From NCBI GenBank assembly GCA_027493525.1, contig JAOSKN010000001.1:1302001-1366000 (forward strand): DNA of 64,000 bases. Direction: 5' to 3'. Source of the DNA: Planctomycetota bacterium (lineage in GTDB: Bacteria > Planctomycetota > SZUA-567 > H5-PLA8). A program made the translations under genes and the position numbers. The notes below the pieces were generated by a model, which worked only from the letters and a program-made list of their open reading frames with translations, searched no databases and was not told the DNA's origin. Of this stretch, positions 19,041 through 29,336 are shown one piece after another; positions within the stretch are counted from its first letter, which is position 1, and the number at the start of each line of letters is the position of its first letter.

Positions 19041-19063
19041 GGCGGGACGCCGGCGCTACGGGG
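19041..19063. repeat. Palindromic intergenic element, copy 3
   Basis: GGCGGGACGCCGGCGCTAC followed by GGGG, lying in the 34-bp gap between the convergent GT4 and flippase genes and running into the flippase stop. Same core as the copy at 17790. Confidence 0.6.
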
Positions 19064-20552
19064 CCGGACCCCGCGCGGCCCTGGCGCGGCGCATGGCTTC
19101 GGCCGCCGCGACCCCGCTCCAGAAGGCCGCTGCCACGAGCGCGAAGCGGTAGCACGGCGCCCAGCGACCCTCGGGGAGCAGGTCGGCGAGACCGGCGGAC
19201 GCGAAGGCCAGGACGAGCGGCAGGGCCACGGCCGCGAAGCGTACGCCGTCCGCGCGGGGCTGGGCGGGCGGCGGGAGGAGCGCGCGGCGGACGTAAAGCG
19301 CGCGGGCGAGCCCCAGCAGCGCGATGACGCCGCCGGAGGCCGCGGCCATCCCCAGCGCCCCGAAGCTCCGGCTCAGCAGGATCCCCAACCCGAGCAGCGC
19401 GGCGGCGCCGGTCGCGCCGAGGATCAGCTCCACGCGCAGCCGCCCGGCGGCCAGTAGCAACGGGGTGTTGAGGCCGCAGCAGACGGCGAAGGCCGAACCG
19501 CCCGCGAAACAAAGCAGGTACGGGAAGCCCTCGGGGTACTCCGGGCCGAAGAGTTCGAGTATGAATGGCCCAAAGTAGAACAGGCCCAGGAAGGCGCAGA
19601 CGCCGAGACGGAAGAGCCAGGCGGAGGCGAACTCGTACTGCGCGCGGACGGTTTCGATGTCGCCGCGGGCCAGCGCCTCGGCGAAGCGCGCCGGCGCGAC
19701 GACGGTCATGGCGGTGAGCGCGACGCTGACCAGCGCGCCGACGCGGTAGCTCGCGGCGTAGACGCCCACGACATGGGGCGACTCGAAGTGGCCGAGCACC
19801 GCGAGATCGACGATGGGCTGGTCGAGGACGTAGGTGAGGAAGCTGAGCCCGGCGGCCATGGCGCCGAAGGTGTACAGCTCGCGGCGGCGCGCGGGCTGGA
19901 GGGGTTCGCGCGGCCCGCGCAGGGCCGGGAGCAGGCAGGCGGCGCCGGCGATGCCGCAGAGGATCCAGGTGGCCGCGCGGAGATCGAGGACCGCGCCGAG
20001 GGCCATGCCCTCGCGCCAGAGCCACGCGACGCCGGCCAGGAAGAGCGCGCCGACGCCGTAGTAGCCCACGTAGGCGCGCAGGTCGGTGCGGCCCAGCCCG
20101 CGCAGGACGGCCATGCTCATCAACAGGAACACGAGGCCCAGGGCCAGCGCGGGGGTGGCGCGGAGGCTCGGGGCGAGTTCGGGCTGCGCGAAGACCCGGG
20201 CGGCGAGCGGCTCGGCGGCCAGCGCGACCAGGCCCGCGAGGACGGCGGCGGCCAGCAGAGGCGCTCCGAGCAGGCGCAGGATCGCGGCGGGGCGCTCGGC
20301 GGGGGCCTCGACCTTCCACTTGGGCAGCAAGTAGGCGGCGGCTTCGTCGAGCCCGAGCTTGGCGAGGGAGACGACGCCGACGGCGAGGGCGACGACGAGC
20401 TGGAAGCGGCCCTGCTCGGCCGGACCCAGCCCGCGGGCGACGAGGGTGAGGGCGAGGAAGGACGCGAGCTGGGTGAAGACCATCCCCCCGGCGGTGATCA
20501 GGAAGTGCAGGCGCAGGGAGCGCTTGGGCTCGGCGGGAGCGGGCGCGGACAT
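19056..20552 (-). CDS. Wzx-type polysaccharide flippase
   Basis: A 498-residue membrane protein with about 12-14 hydrophobic segments. The N-terminus FLITAGGMVFTQLASFLALTLVARGLGPAEQGRFQL is the characteristic start of the MVF/PST flippase superfamily. It should move lipid-linked repeat units across the inner membrane for the neighbouring Wzy-like polymerase. It ends in the REP-like palindrome at 19041 and is divergent from the Wzc-like gene. The orientations of the cluster genes are mixed, which is unusual for a Wzx/Wzy locus. Confidence 0.85.
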   Translation of the reverse strand: MSAPAPAEPKRSLRLHFLITAGGMVFTQLASFLALTLVARGLGPAEQGRFQLVVALAVGVVSLAKLGLDEAAAYLLPKWKVEAPAERPAAILRLLGAPLLAAAVLAGLVALAAEPLAARVFAQPELAPSLRATPALALGLVFLLMSMAVLRGLGRTDLRAYVGYYGVGALFLAGVAWLWREGMALGAVLDLRAATWILCGIAGAACLLPALRGPREPLQPARRRELYTFGAMAAGLSFLTYVLDQPIVDLAVLGHFESPHVVGVYAASYRVGALVSVALTAMTVVAPARFAEALARGDIETVRAQYEFASAWLFRLGVCAFLGLFYFGPFILELFGPEYPEGFPYLLCFAGGSAFAVCCGLNTPLLLAAGRLRVELILGATGAAALLGLGILLSRSFGALGMAAASGGVIALLGLARALYVRRALLPPPAQPRADGVRFAAVALPLVLAFASAGLADLLPEGRWAPCYRFALVAAAFWSGVAAAEAMRRARAARGPAP

Positions 20553-20658
20553 GCCGGAAGTCTAACGTGCGTTCCCCGCGCCGGGGTGTGAGGAAAGCGG
20601 CGGCGTGGGGCGCCCTGCCCGCTCGGCCGAACGAATACGGGTCCGGGTCATATACTTA

Positions 20659-20687
20659 TTGCTTCTCGGGAACTTCTTTCGTATAAG
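20659..20687 (+). promoter_or_regulatory. Sigma70-type promoter candidate for the Wzc-like gene
   Basis: TTGCTT (20659-20664), a 17-bp spacer and TATAAG (20682-20687). It overlaps an inverted repeat, ATACTTA (20652-20658) with TAAGTAT (20684-20690), so one arm covers the -10 box; a repressor could bind there. The region is AT-rich within GC-rich DNA, and the gene starts 77 bp downstream. Confidence 0.5.
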
Positions 20688-20763
20688 TATGTTAGAGTAT
20701 TGAAGCGAGACGGCACGAGGTTCGAGCCTCGTCCGACGATTCGCGCATCGACGGTTCTTCCGC

Positions 20764-22956
20764 ATGGTCTCCGACCTTCAGGCCCATCGACCCCGACGCG
20801 AGACGCCCGGCAAGGGCGAAGGCGCGGCGCAGGAGTTCAGCGGGGTGCTCGACCCGCAGGTCTTCCTGCGCATCCTGAACAAGCACCGCTACATGCTGCT
20901 GTTCACCGTGCTGGCGGTGGAGGCGGTCGTCGCCCTGGTGACGTTCCGCACCACGCCGCTGTATCCGGCGCAGAGCAAGGTGATCATCCAGGACGACACG
21001 AGCCGGCTGCTGGGGACGCCGGACCCGCTGGGCTTCGGGTACATGTACTCGGAGGAGTTCTTCCAGACGCAGTACCGGCGGCTGAACAGCCGGCCGGTGC
21101 TCGAGCGCGCGATCCAATCGGAAAAGATGGACGAGTGGGCGGAGTTCCAGGGGCTCGGCGACCTGCCGGGCTACCTCGCGGGCGAGATCCAGCTCAAGCC
21201 GGTCCGCGAGAGCCGGATGGTGGAGGTGCTGTACGAAGGCCCGGACCCGGAGCACGCGGCGACGCTGGTGAACGCGGTGGTGGACAACTTCGAGCGGGAG
21301 TTCCACGAAGCGCGGCTGAAGCAGTCGCGCGGCAACACGACGAGCCTGAGCGGGAGCATCGAGAAGATCGAAGCGGAGATGCGGGAGTACGAGCGGCAGA
21401 TCCAGGAGTTCATGTCGGTCCACAGCCTGGTGACGACGAAACCCGAGCAGAGCCCGGCGTTCGCGCGGCTGGAGGAGTTCTCGCGGCGCGAGGCGCGCTT
21501 GCAGGCGGACCTGTACGAGCTGGAAGCGCGGGTGAAGCGCATGAACGAGGTGACGCGCGACCCGTCGAAGTTCCTGTACCTGGAAGGGGTCGCCAACGAC
21601 GACCGGCTCTGGAAGTACGACGAGGTCTACGTGCGCCTGATCGCGGAGAAGGCGCACCAGGAACTGCTGTACTCGCCGAACAGCCTGGAAATGGAGACGC
21701 TGAAGCGGCAGCTCGCGGCGGTGGAAGAGGCGCGTATCGAAGTGGGGCGGCAGATCGGGGAAAGCTACGTGCTCCAGCGCGATCGGATCAAGACGGCGCT
21801 GGACGAGGTGCGCAAGGAGATGACGCGGCTGGAAGCCGAGGTGCAGCGGCTGAACGAGCTGAACATCGAGTACGAGCGCCTCCAGTCGCGGCTGAAGCAG
21901 ACGCAGGACCGCTTCCAGGAGGTGCTCACCGGGCGCAGCCGCGGCGAGGTCTTCGGGCGGATGGAAGTGGCGCCGGTGCTGATCGTGGAGCGCCCGGTGG
22001 TGGCGACCTCGCCGAGCCGCCCGCGGGTGCTGCGAAACCTGACGCTGGGCGTGCTGGTGGGGCTCCTGCTGGGGGCGGGGCTGGCGTTCCTGATGGAGGT
22101 CTTCGACGACTCGATCCGCTCGACGCAGGACCTGGAAGAGCACGCGGCGATCCCGTGCCTGGGGCTGATCCCGCACATGAAGGAGGTCGAGAAGGAGAAC
22201 GAGCGGGCGCTCTTGATGTACCACCAGCCGCAGTCGCCCGCGGCGGAGGCCTTCCGCAGCCTGCGCGCGACGGTGGACCTGCAGATCCCGCACGCGGCGC
22301 AGGGCTGCCGGGTGTTCCTGATGAGCAGCGCGCAGCCGAACGAGGGGAAGACGACGATCGCGCTGAACCTCTCGATGGCCCACGTCCTGAACGGGCGGCG
22401 CACGCTGCTGATCGTCGGGGACATGCGCAAGCGCCTGGACCTCACGCCGCTGGGCATCGCCGAGGACGCGCCGGGGCTCTTCGAGTACCTCAGCGGGCGG
22501 GTCGAGAAGGAAGGCGCGGTGCACCGCACCGAAGGCTACGGGTTGGACGTGGTCCCCACCGGCTCGGGGCAGGCCAATCCCGCCGAATTGCTGGGGCACA
22601 AGCGCATGGCCGAACTGCTGCAATGGGCGCGGCAGATGTACGAGATCGTGATCGTCGACGCGCCGCCGTTCCTGGCGGTGGCCGATGCGCTGATCCTGAG
22701 CGCGCTGGCCGACCACTCGCTGGTGGTGGTGCACGCGGGCCGCACGGGACGCGCGATGCTGCGGCGGATCATGCAGATCTGCCGCGAGAGCCGCGTCGAT
22801 GTGCTCGGCGGGATCCTCAACGACTGCAGCGGGCATATCGAACAGAGCGAGGGGCCGTACTCGTACTACTACCAGTACGGCTACGGATACGGCTCGAAGG
22901 AGCGCGGCGAGAAGCGCAAGTCGCGCGAGAACGCGAAGAGTTCGGTCGGCGACTGA
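20764..22956 (+). CDS. Wzc-like chain-length regulator / BY-type tyrosine kinase
   Basis: A 730-residue protein. Residues about 28-110 hold the first membrane helix and the Wzz domain; 185-400 form a long coiled coil (GNVR region); a second helix lies at about 428-450; a cytoplasmic P-loop kinase domain follows. Walker A is SSAQPNEGKTT (521-531), Walker B IVIVDAPPF (628-636). In Walker A' (IVGDMRK, 550-556) the first Asp of the usual DxDxR is Val551. The tail has a tyrosine cluster, YSYYYQYGYGYG (699-710), the expected autophosphorylation site. It probably controls polymer length and export. No Wza-type channel or phosphatase is seen nearby. Confidence 0.9.
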   Translation: MVSDLQAHRPRRETPGKGEGAAQEFSGVLDPQVFLRILNKHRYMLLFTVLAVEAVVALVTFRTTPLYPAQSKVIIQDDTSRLLGTPDPLGFGYMYSEEFFQTQYRRLNSRPVLERAIQSEKMDEWAEFQGLGDLPGYLAGEIQLKPVRESRMVEVLYEGPDPEHAATLVNAVVDNFEREFHEARLKQSRGNTTSLSGSIEKIEAEMREYERQIQEFMSVHSLVTTKPEQSPAFARLEEFSRREARLQADLYELEARVKRMNEVTRDPSKFLYLEGVANDDRLWKYDEVYVRLIAEKAHQELLYSPNSLEMETLKRQLAAVEEARIEVGRQIGESYVLQRDRIKTALDEVRKEMTRLEAEVQRLNELNIEYERLQSRLKQTQDRFQEVLTGRSRGEVFGRMEVAPVLIVERPVVATSPSRPRVLRNLTLGVLVGLLLGAGLAFLMEVFDDSIRSTQDLEEHAAIPCLGLIPHMKEVEKENERALLMYHQPQSPAAEAFRSLRATVDLQIPHAAQGCRVFLMSSAQPNEGKTTIALNLSMAHVLNGRRTLLIVGDMRKRLDLTPLGIAEDAPGLFEYLSGRVEKEGAVHRTEGYGLDVVPTGSGQANPAELLGHKRMAELLQWARQMYEIVIVDAPPFLAVADALILSALADHSLVVVHAGRTGRAMLRRIMQICRESRVDVLGGILNDCSGHIEQSEGPYSYYYQYGYGYGSKERGEKRKSRENAKSSVGD

Positions 22957-23009
22957 GAGTGCGTCCAAAAAAGCTTGAACCCCCGATTCGCGCATGCGTT
23001 GATAAGAGC

Positions 23010-24407
23010 ATGCGCCGGCGCCGCCCCGAACCGCTTCCCGCCTGCCTCGCGCTGGCCGCGTGCCTGGCGTTTCCGGCGGCGTGCGGCGAGGCCGGGGCCG
23101 AGGCGCCGGATCCCGAGCGCGTCCGCGCGCTGGCGGCGCGGCTCGGGGACGAAGCCCATGCCGCGCGCGAGGCCGCCACGCGCGAGCTGCTCGCGCTGGG
23201 GCCGGCCGCCTGGCCGCTGCTCGAACCGCTCCTGAAAGACGCCCGCGACCCCGAGTGCGCCGTGCGCCTGCGCCTGATCGCGCGCGAAGCCGGCATCCTG
23301 CTCGAAGAGCAGAAGCCCTTCGTCGCGGCGCAACTGACGGCGCTGGTGGGGCCAGGCAACCAGGGGAATGCGCAGGCTTGCGACGCGCTGCTGGACCTGG
23401 GCCCGCCCGGGGAGCACGCGCTGCGCGAGTACCTGGAGGCCGCCGAGGCCGAGCCCTACCTGAGCTTCAAGACCGAGCCGCCGGCGACGCTCCGGGCCGG
23501 CGAGCAGGCGGAGGTGCAAATCGAGCTGAAGAACCGCTCGCGGCAGCCGGTCTGGATCTCGGCCCTTTCGCAGAGCTGGAGGCTCTCACCGGTCAAGCAC
23601 ACCTCGCTGGGCGGCGCGCGGCCGACGGCGGTCCGGGTCGGGAGCGGCGGCGGGCGGCGGACCATGCGCTCCAGCGGCAGGCGCGGCGGGCATCCCCTCC
23701 TTCAGCACCTGGGCATCCGCGAGGGCGGCGCGCATACCTTCAACGCGCGCTTGAGCGGCGGCGCGACGGGGTTCACGGAATATGCCGTGAGCTTTCTGCT
23801 GAGCGATATGGCGCTCGAGATCCCGCGCGCGGACGGGCGGGCGCCGGCGCGGCTGACGTTGAATGCCGGGCTTTCGCAGGAGCTAGGCGCGCCGTCGATC
23901 GGCTGCACGATCCTGTGCCTGCCCAACCTGGAGACCGTGGAGGACGACCCGCGGCTGGCGCTGACGCTGGAGCGCGCCGAGGATGCGCCACCGCGCGCCG
24001 GCGAAAAGCTCGCGTTGCGCGCGAGGTTCAAGTCCAAGGCCACGCTCGTCACGCAGCGGCTGGAACGGAATCTGATCCACTACGCCTGGTGGGTGCTGCT
24101 GGACGCGAACGGCGGCCACGTGGCGCACGGGGCGTGGGACGCGGCGCTGGAGGCCGGCGAGGCCGCGCGCGCGGCGCGCGACCTGCCGCCCGAAGGGGAG
24201 GCCGCGTGGCCGCTCGCGATTCAACTGCCCAAGGAACCCGGCGCCTACCGGCTGCTGGCCGGGTACGAGATCGACGCGGACATGGTCTCCCAAGAGGCCG
24301 CGCCGGAGTACGACCTTCCCGGCGAGAAGGACGAGCGTTTCGAGTTCCGCCTCCGGCGCGCGAAGCTGTACGCGGAACTGGAGGAGGTGGAGGTGGCGGC
24401 GCCGTGA
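23010..24407 (+). CDS. Exported protein of unknown function
   Basis: A 465-residue product from the ATG at 23010. The first 30 residues form a signal peptide (MRRRRPEPLPACLALAACLA then FPAAC); the Cys could make it a lipoprotein, though the -3 residue is Pro rather than Leu. Residues about 35-150 are helical with HEAT-like spacing (AREAATRELLALGPAAWPLLEPLLKD). Residues 155-260 look like a beta-sandwich (LRAGEQAEVQIELKNRSRQP), and the second half contains another beta-rich domain. No catalytic motif is seen. It lies 53 bp after the Wzc-like gene, inside the polysaccharide cluster. Confidence 0.72.
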   Translation: MRRRRPEPLPACLALAACLAFPAACGEAGAEAPDPERVRALAARLGDEAHAAREAATRELLALGPAAWPLLEPLLKDARDPECAVRLRLIAREAGILLEEQKPFVAAQLTALVGPGNQGNAQACDALLDLGPPGEHALREYLEAAEAEPYLSFKTEPPATLRAGEQAEVQIELKNRSRQPVWISALSQSWRLSPVKHTSLGGARPTAVRVGSGGGRRTMRSSGRRGGHPLLQHLGIREGGAHTFNARLSGGATGFTEYAVSFLLSDMALEIPRADGRAPARLTLNAGLSQELGAPSIGCTILCLPNLETVEDDPRLALTLERAEDAPPRAGEKLALRARFKSKATLVTQRLERNLIHYAWWVLLDANGGHVAHGAWDAALEAGEAARAARDLPPEGEAAWPLAIQLPKEPGAYRLLAGYEIDADMVSQEAAPEYDLPGEKDERFEFRLRRAKLYAELEEVEVAAP

Positions 24408-24498
24408 GGGCGGCGCGCGGCCCCGCGCCTCGAGCCCCGCTCCAGCGCCCCGAATCTGCCGTTCCTGAAACTCGCCGGCGGTTCTACGATCTTCCCGC

Positions 24499-25632
24499 AT
24501 GAGCTTGCGGATCCTGCAACTCAACAGCGCGCGGCTCTACGTGGGCGAGGCGGCGCATACCCTGAACCTGACCGAGGCGCTGCGGCGCGCGGGGCATACG
24601 GTCGTGCTGGGGCTGCGCGAGGGGCACCAGACGATCGAGTACGCGCGGACACGGGGGCTGGACCCCGTCCCGTTCCACTTCGCCAGCCGCTGGCATCCCA
24701 CGCGCGATTTGGGGGACCTCAAGCGGCTGGCCGCGCTGGTCCGCGAGCACGACATCCAGTTGATCCATGTGCACCGCGGCAAGGAGCATTGGGCGGCGAT
24801 CTTTGCCCGGAAGCTGCATGCGCTGAAAGTCCCCGTGGTCCGCACGCGGCACCTCACGCGTCCGCTGAAGAACCACCTGGCGAACCGCTGGCTGGCGAAG
24901 CGGACGGCGCGGATGATCGTGGTCTCGCGGGCGGTGGAGGCCGACGTGCGCGGCTCGGAGTTGTACTCCGAAGCGCACGTGGCGTTCATCCCCGGCGGGA
25001 TCGACCTGGAGCGCTTCCGGGCGCGGGGGCGGCGGGAGGCGGAACGGGAGCGGCTGGGGCTGCCGCCCGGCGCGCCGGTGGCGATCTGCGTGGCGCGCCT
25101 GGCGCAGGTGAAAGCGCACGGGATCCTCCTGGACGCCTGGGCGCGGGTGCTGCCGAAGCATCCCGGCGCGGTGCTGGTGCTGGCGGGCTTCGGGGTGCTG
25201 TGGGCGGACCTGAAGGCGCGGGTCGAGCGCGAGGGCTTCGGGACCTCGGTGCGGATGCTGGGACGGGTCGGCGCCGACACCGTTCCGGGGCTGCTGGAGG
25301 CCGCCGACGTCGGGGTGCTGGCCTCGACGGGCTCGGAAGGCTTCTCGCGGGCGGTGCTGGAGTACATGGCGCTGGGGCTGCCGGTGGTGGCGACGACGGT
25401 GGGCGCGATTCCCGACTTGGTGGCGCCCGGGGTTTCGGGCAAACTGGCGCCGCCAGGCGACGCGGGCGCGCTCGCGGCCGCATTGGACGAGACCTTCGCC
25501 GCGGACGCCGCGAAGCGTGAGGCCTGGGGGCGCGCCGGCCGGGAAAGAGCCGAAGCGGACTACGGCTTCGCTGCGTGGGCGGCGGCTCACGAACGGCTGT
25601 ACCGTGACGTGCTGGACGAACCGGCGGTTTGA
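24499..25632 (+). CDS. Family 4 glycosyltransferase
   Basis: A 377-residue GT-B enzyme. The N-terminus MSLRILQLNSARLYVGEAAH has the acceptor-side loop of this fold; IPGGIDLERFRARGRREAER follows the linker; VARLAQVKAHGILLDAWARV and STGSEGFSRAVLEYMALGLPVVAT form the donor site, with E-x7-E spacing. It resembles LPS-core and capsule transferases. The next gene is a WaaP-like kinase, so this enzyme may build a core-like oligosaccharide that is then phosphorylated (inference). Confidence 0.87.
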   Translation: MSLRILQLNSARLYVGEAAHTLNLTEALRRAGHTVVLGLREGHQTIEYARTRGLDPVPFHFASRWHPTRDLGDLKRLAALVREHDIQLIHVHRGKEHWAAIFARKLHALKVPVVRTRHLTRPLKNHLANRWLAKRTARMIVVSRAVEADVRGSELYSEAHVAFIPGGIDLERFRARGRREAERERLGLPPGAPVAICVARLAQVKAHGILLDAWARVLPKHPGAVLVLAGFGVLWADLKARVEREGFGTSVRMLGRVGADTVPGLLEAADVGVLASTGSEGFSRAVLEYMALGLPVVATTVGAIPDLVAPGVSGKLAPPGDAGALAAALDETFAADAAKREAWGRAGRERAEADYGFAAWAAAHERLYRDVLDEPAV

Positions 25633-25694
25633 ACGCCTGGCGGCGCGCCGGGCAGGGCCGGCCAAATGGGATACATCAGGGAACGGACGTCGGC

Positions 25695-27699
<2,005 letters not shown>

Positions 27700-27719
<20 letters not shown>

Positions 27720-27790
27720 TCTGTAATCTGTAATCTGTAATCTGTAATCTGTAATCTGTAATCTGTAATCTGTAATCTGTGACCTGTAAT
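27700..27790. repeat. Perfect heptamer array (CTGTAAT), 13 units
   Basis: Eleven uninterrupted CTGTAAT units (27700-27776), then CTGTGAC and CTGTAAT. It begins 20 bp upstream of the aldo-keto reductase start codon. Its CTGT core is complementary to the ACAGATC array 17 bp away, so the two could pair. Confidence 0.97.
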
Positions 27791-27807
27791 CAGGCTTGGA
27801 TCAAGTT

Positions 27808-27856
27808 ACAGATCACAGATCACAGATCACAGATCACAGATCACTGGTCACGGTTC
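27808..27856. repeat. Heptamer array (ACAGATC), seven units
   Basis: Five perfect ACAGATC units (27808-27842), then ACTGGTC and ACGGTTC. The degenerate end overlaps the stop codon (27848-27850) of the MscS-like gene. It is complementary in its core to the preceding CTGTAAT array. Confidence 0.95.
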
Positions 27857-28672
27857 ACTCTTTTTCTCCGCTGCCGCCCGCGCCTCGTAGTAGGCGCGCA
27901 ACAGGCGGTCCTGGGTATCGCGCCCGGCACGCGAGGGCACGGCGATGCGGAGGGTAAGCACGGGCTTGCCGCCGTCGTGGCTTAAATAGACCTTGGGTTC
28001 GATATTTTTCATCCGCACGGCGTAGTCCTCTTCGAGATCCCCGCGGCGGCGCAGGATCGTCTCGCGGTAATCGGCCTGTACGGGCGCGGCGCTGGCTTCG
28101 AGAGCGCGCTGCGCCGCTTCGAGCTCTTCGGGCCCGGCGAGCTTGACGGGGATCTCCAGCCAGCGCAGGGCCTCGCCTTGGGTTTCGTTGTAGCAGGGCA
28201 GGGTCAGGAGCAGGGCATGGGGAAGCGTGAGCAGGCGTCCGGTGCTGTGGTCGGTGGCCTTGTCGACCTCCAGCAGGGTACTGGAGAGGATGCGAACGGT
28301 GACGACGTCGCCGCGGATCTCGCCGACCTGAATGCGGTCGCCGGTGTGGTGGGTCCCGGAGAGGGCCTTGTAGACCCAGCCGAGGACGCAGAGGATCAAT
28401 TCCTTGCTGGCGATAACGGCGGCAACGGCAAAGGCAGTCAGGGCGACAAGGAGTTCCTGGACCATCTCGGCCCAGATGCTGACCAGGGAGGCGGCGACGA
28501 CGAGTATCCCGCCGGTGCTGATGAAGCTGCGCACGCGGAGCTTCTGATCGGGGGAGAGCGCGCTGCGGCGCAAGACGATCCGCGCGAGGAGGAGCACGAG
28601 AAAGAAGGCCGCGACGACCTCAAGGGTCGTGACGACCTTGCGGTCGCGGATCAGATTCAGAAGTTCCTGCAT
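27848..28672 (-). CDS. Small-conductance mechanosensitive channel, MscS family
   Basis: A 274-residue product from the ATG at 28672; the longer frame starts on TTG and adds 20 residues of no clear value. Three hydrophobic segments occur near residues 15-35, 50-75 and 80-105, the last followed by the MscS beta domain (GDRIQVGEIRGDVVTVRILSSTLLEV, then TGRLLTLPHALLLTLP). The C-terminal part (about 160-270) is the mixed alpha/beta vestibule. It should relieve turgor on osmotic downshift. The stop codon lies inside a degenerate heptamer unit. Confidence 0.85.
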   Translation of the reverse strand: MQELLNLIRDRKVVTTLEVVAAFFLVLLLARIVLRRSALSPDQKLRVRSFISTGGILVVAASLVSIWAEMVQELLVALTAFAVAAVIASKELILCVLGWVYKALSGTHHTGDRIQVGEIRGDVVTVRILSSTLLEVDKATDHSTGRLLTLPHALLLTLPCYNETQGEALRWLEIPVKLAGPEELEAAQRALEASAAPVQADYRETILRRRGDLEEDYAVRMKNIEPKVYLSHDGGKPVLTLRIAVPSRAGRDTQDRLLRAYYEARAAAEKKSEP

Positions 28673-28755
28673 GGGCAAGAGCGTAGCGGGTCCGGCGGGC
28701 GGCTTGAAGGGACGTTTGCTCGGGGCCTGCAAAGGCCGCGAGAAGAACGCCGCGT

Positions 28756-29181
28756 TCAGGCGTCCTTGTCGTCGAGGGACATCGCCTGGGGCTCGATGTT
28801 GCCGATGTCGCGCCCCTCGGCGGCGGCTTTCTTCTTTTCGTTCCAGCGTTTGACCCAGTTTTCCCAGGAGCGCCCGGCGGCGGGGTCGATGCCGCTGAAG
28901 GCTACGCCGGAGATGTCCTTGTAGAGGATCCTTTGCTGGTCGTCGCTGCCGCGGGGGATGAATTCGAGGTACGGCTCGGGCGCGTCGGCCTCGCGGTTAA
29001 AGACGTATCCGACGCGCTCCTCGCCGCCGGCTAGGATCAGGGTCACGTCGCCGCGGTAATCGAAGGCTTCCTGGAGCACGATGCGCTTGTCTTCTTCGGT
29101 CTCGAGGACGGGGACCCACTTTTCGAGGCTCTTGCGGCCCTTGAGTTCATCCTTGACGGTGCTGTGTTTTTCCTGGGGCAT
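28756..29181 (-). CDS. Conserved hypothetical protein
   Basis: A 141-residue soluble protein from the ATG at 29181, which has GGAG 7 bp upstream; an in-frame start 45 bp earlier lacks this. The central part (FDYRGDVTLILAGGEERVGYVFNREADA) looks like a small beta-barrel of the Sm- or SH3-like kind, with a charged helical tail (SWENWVKRWNEKKKAAAEGR). I do not recognise a named family. It lies 84 bp upstream of the MscS gene on the same strand and may be co-transcribed. Confidence 0.7.
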   Translation of the reverse strand: MPQEKHSTVKDELKGRKSLEKWVPVLETEEDKRIVLQEAFDYRGDVTLILAGGEERVGYVFNREADAPEPYLEFIPRGSDDQQRILYKDISGVAFSGIDPAAGRSWENWVKRWNEKKKAAAEGRDIGNIEPQAMSLDDKDA

Positions 29182-29336
29182 GGGCGCGCTCCGAGTTTCC
29201 CTCAGCATAAAGGCAGCCGGGCGCATCTTCCAGCCTCGTGGAAAGGCGGACCAAGGGAACGGGTTGCGGAAAAATCCGGGATTCCTGCCACGCGCCAGGC
29301 CCCGGCGGGAACGTACTTGAAACCGAGGGCGCGCCG

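Noticed and set aside
20700..23009. Upstream part of a 1235-codon frame joined to the exported protein
   Set aside because: It runs out of frame over the Wzc-like gene; the true gene starts at 23010 with a signal peptide.
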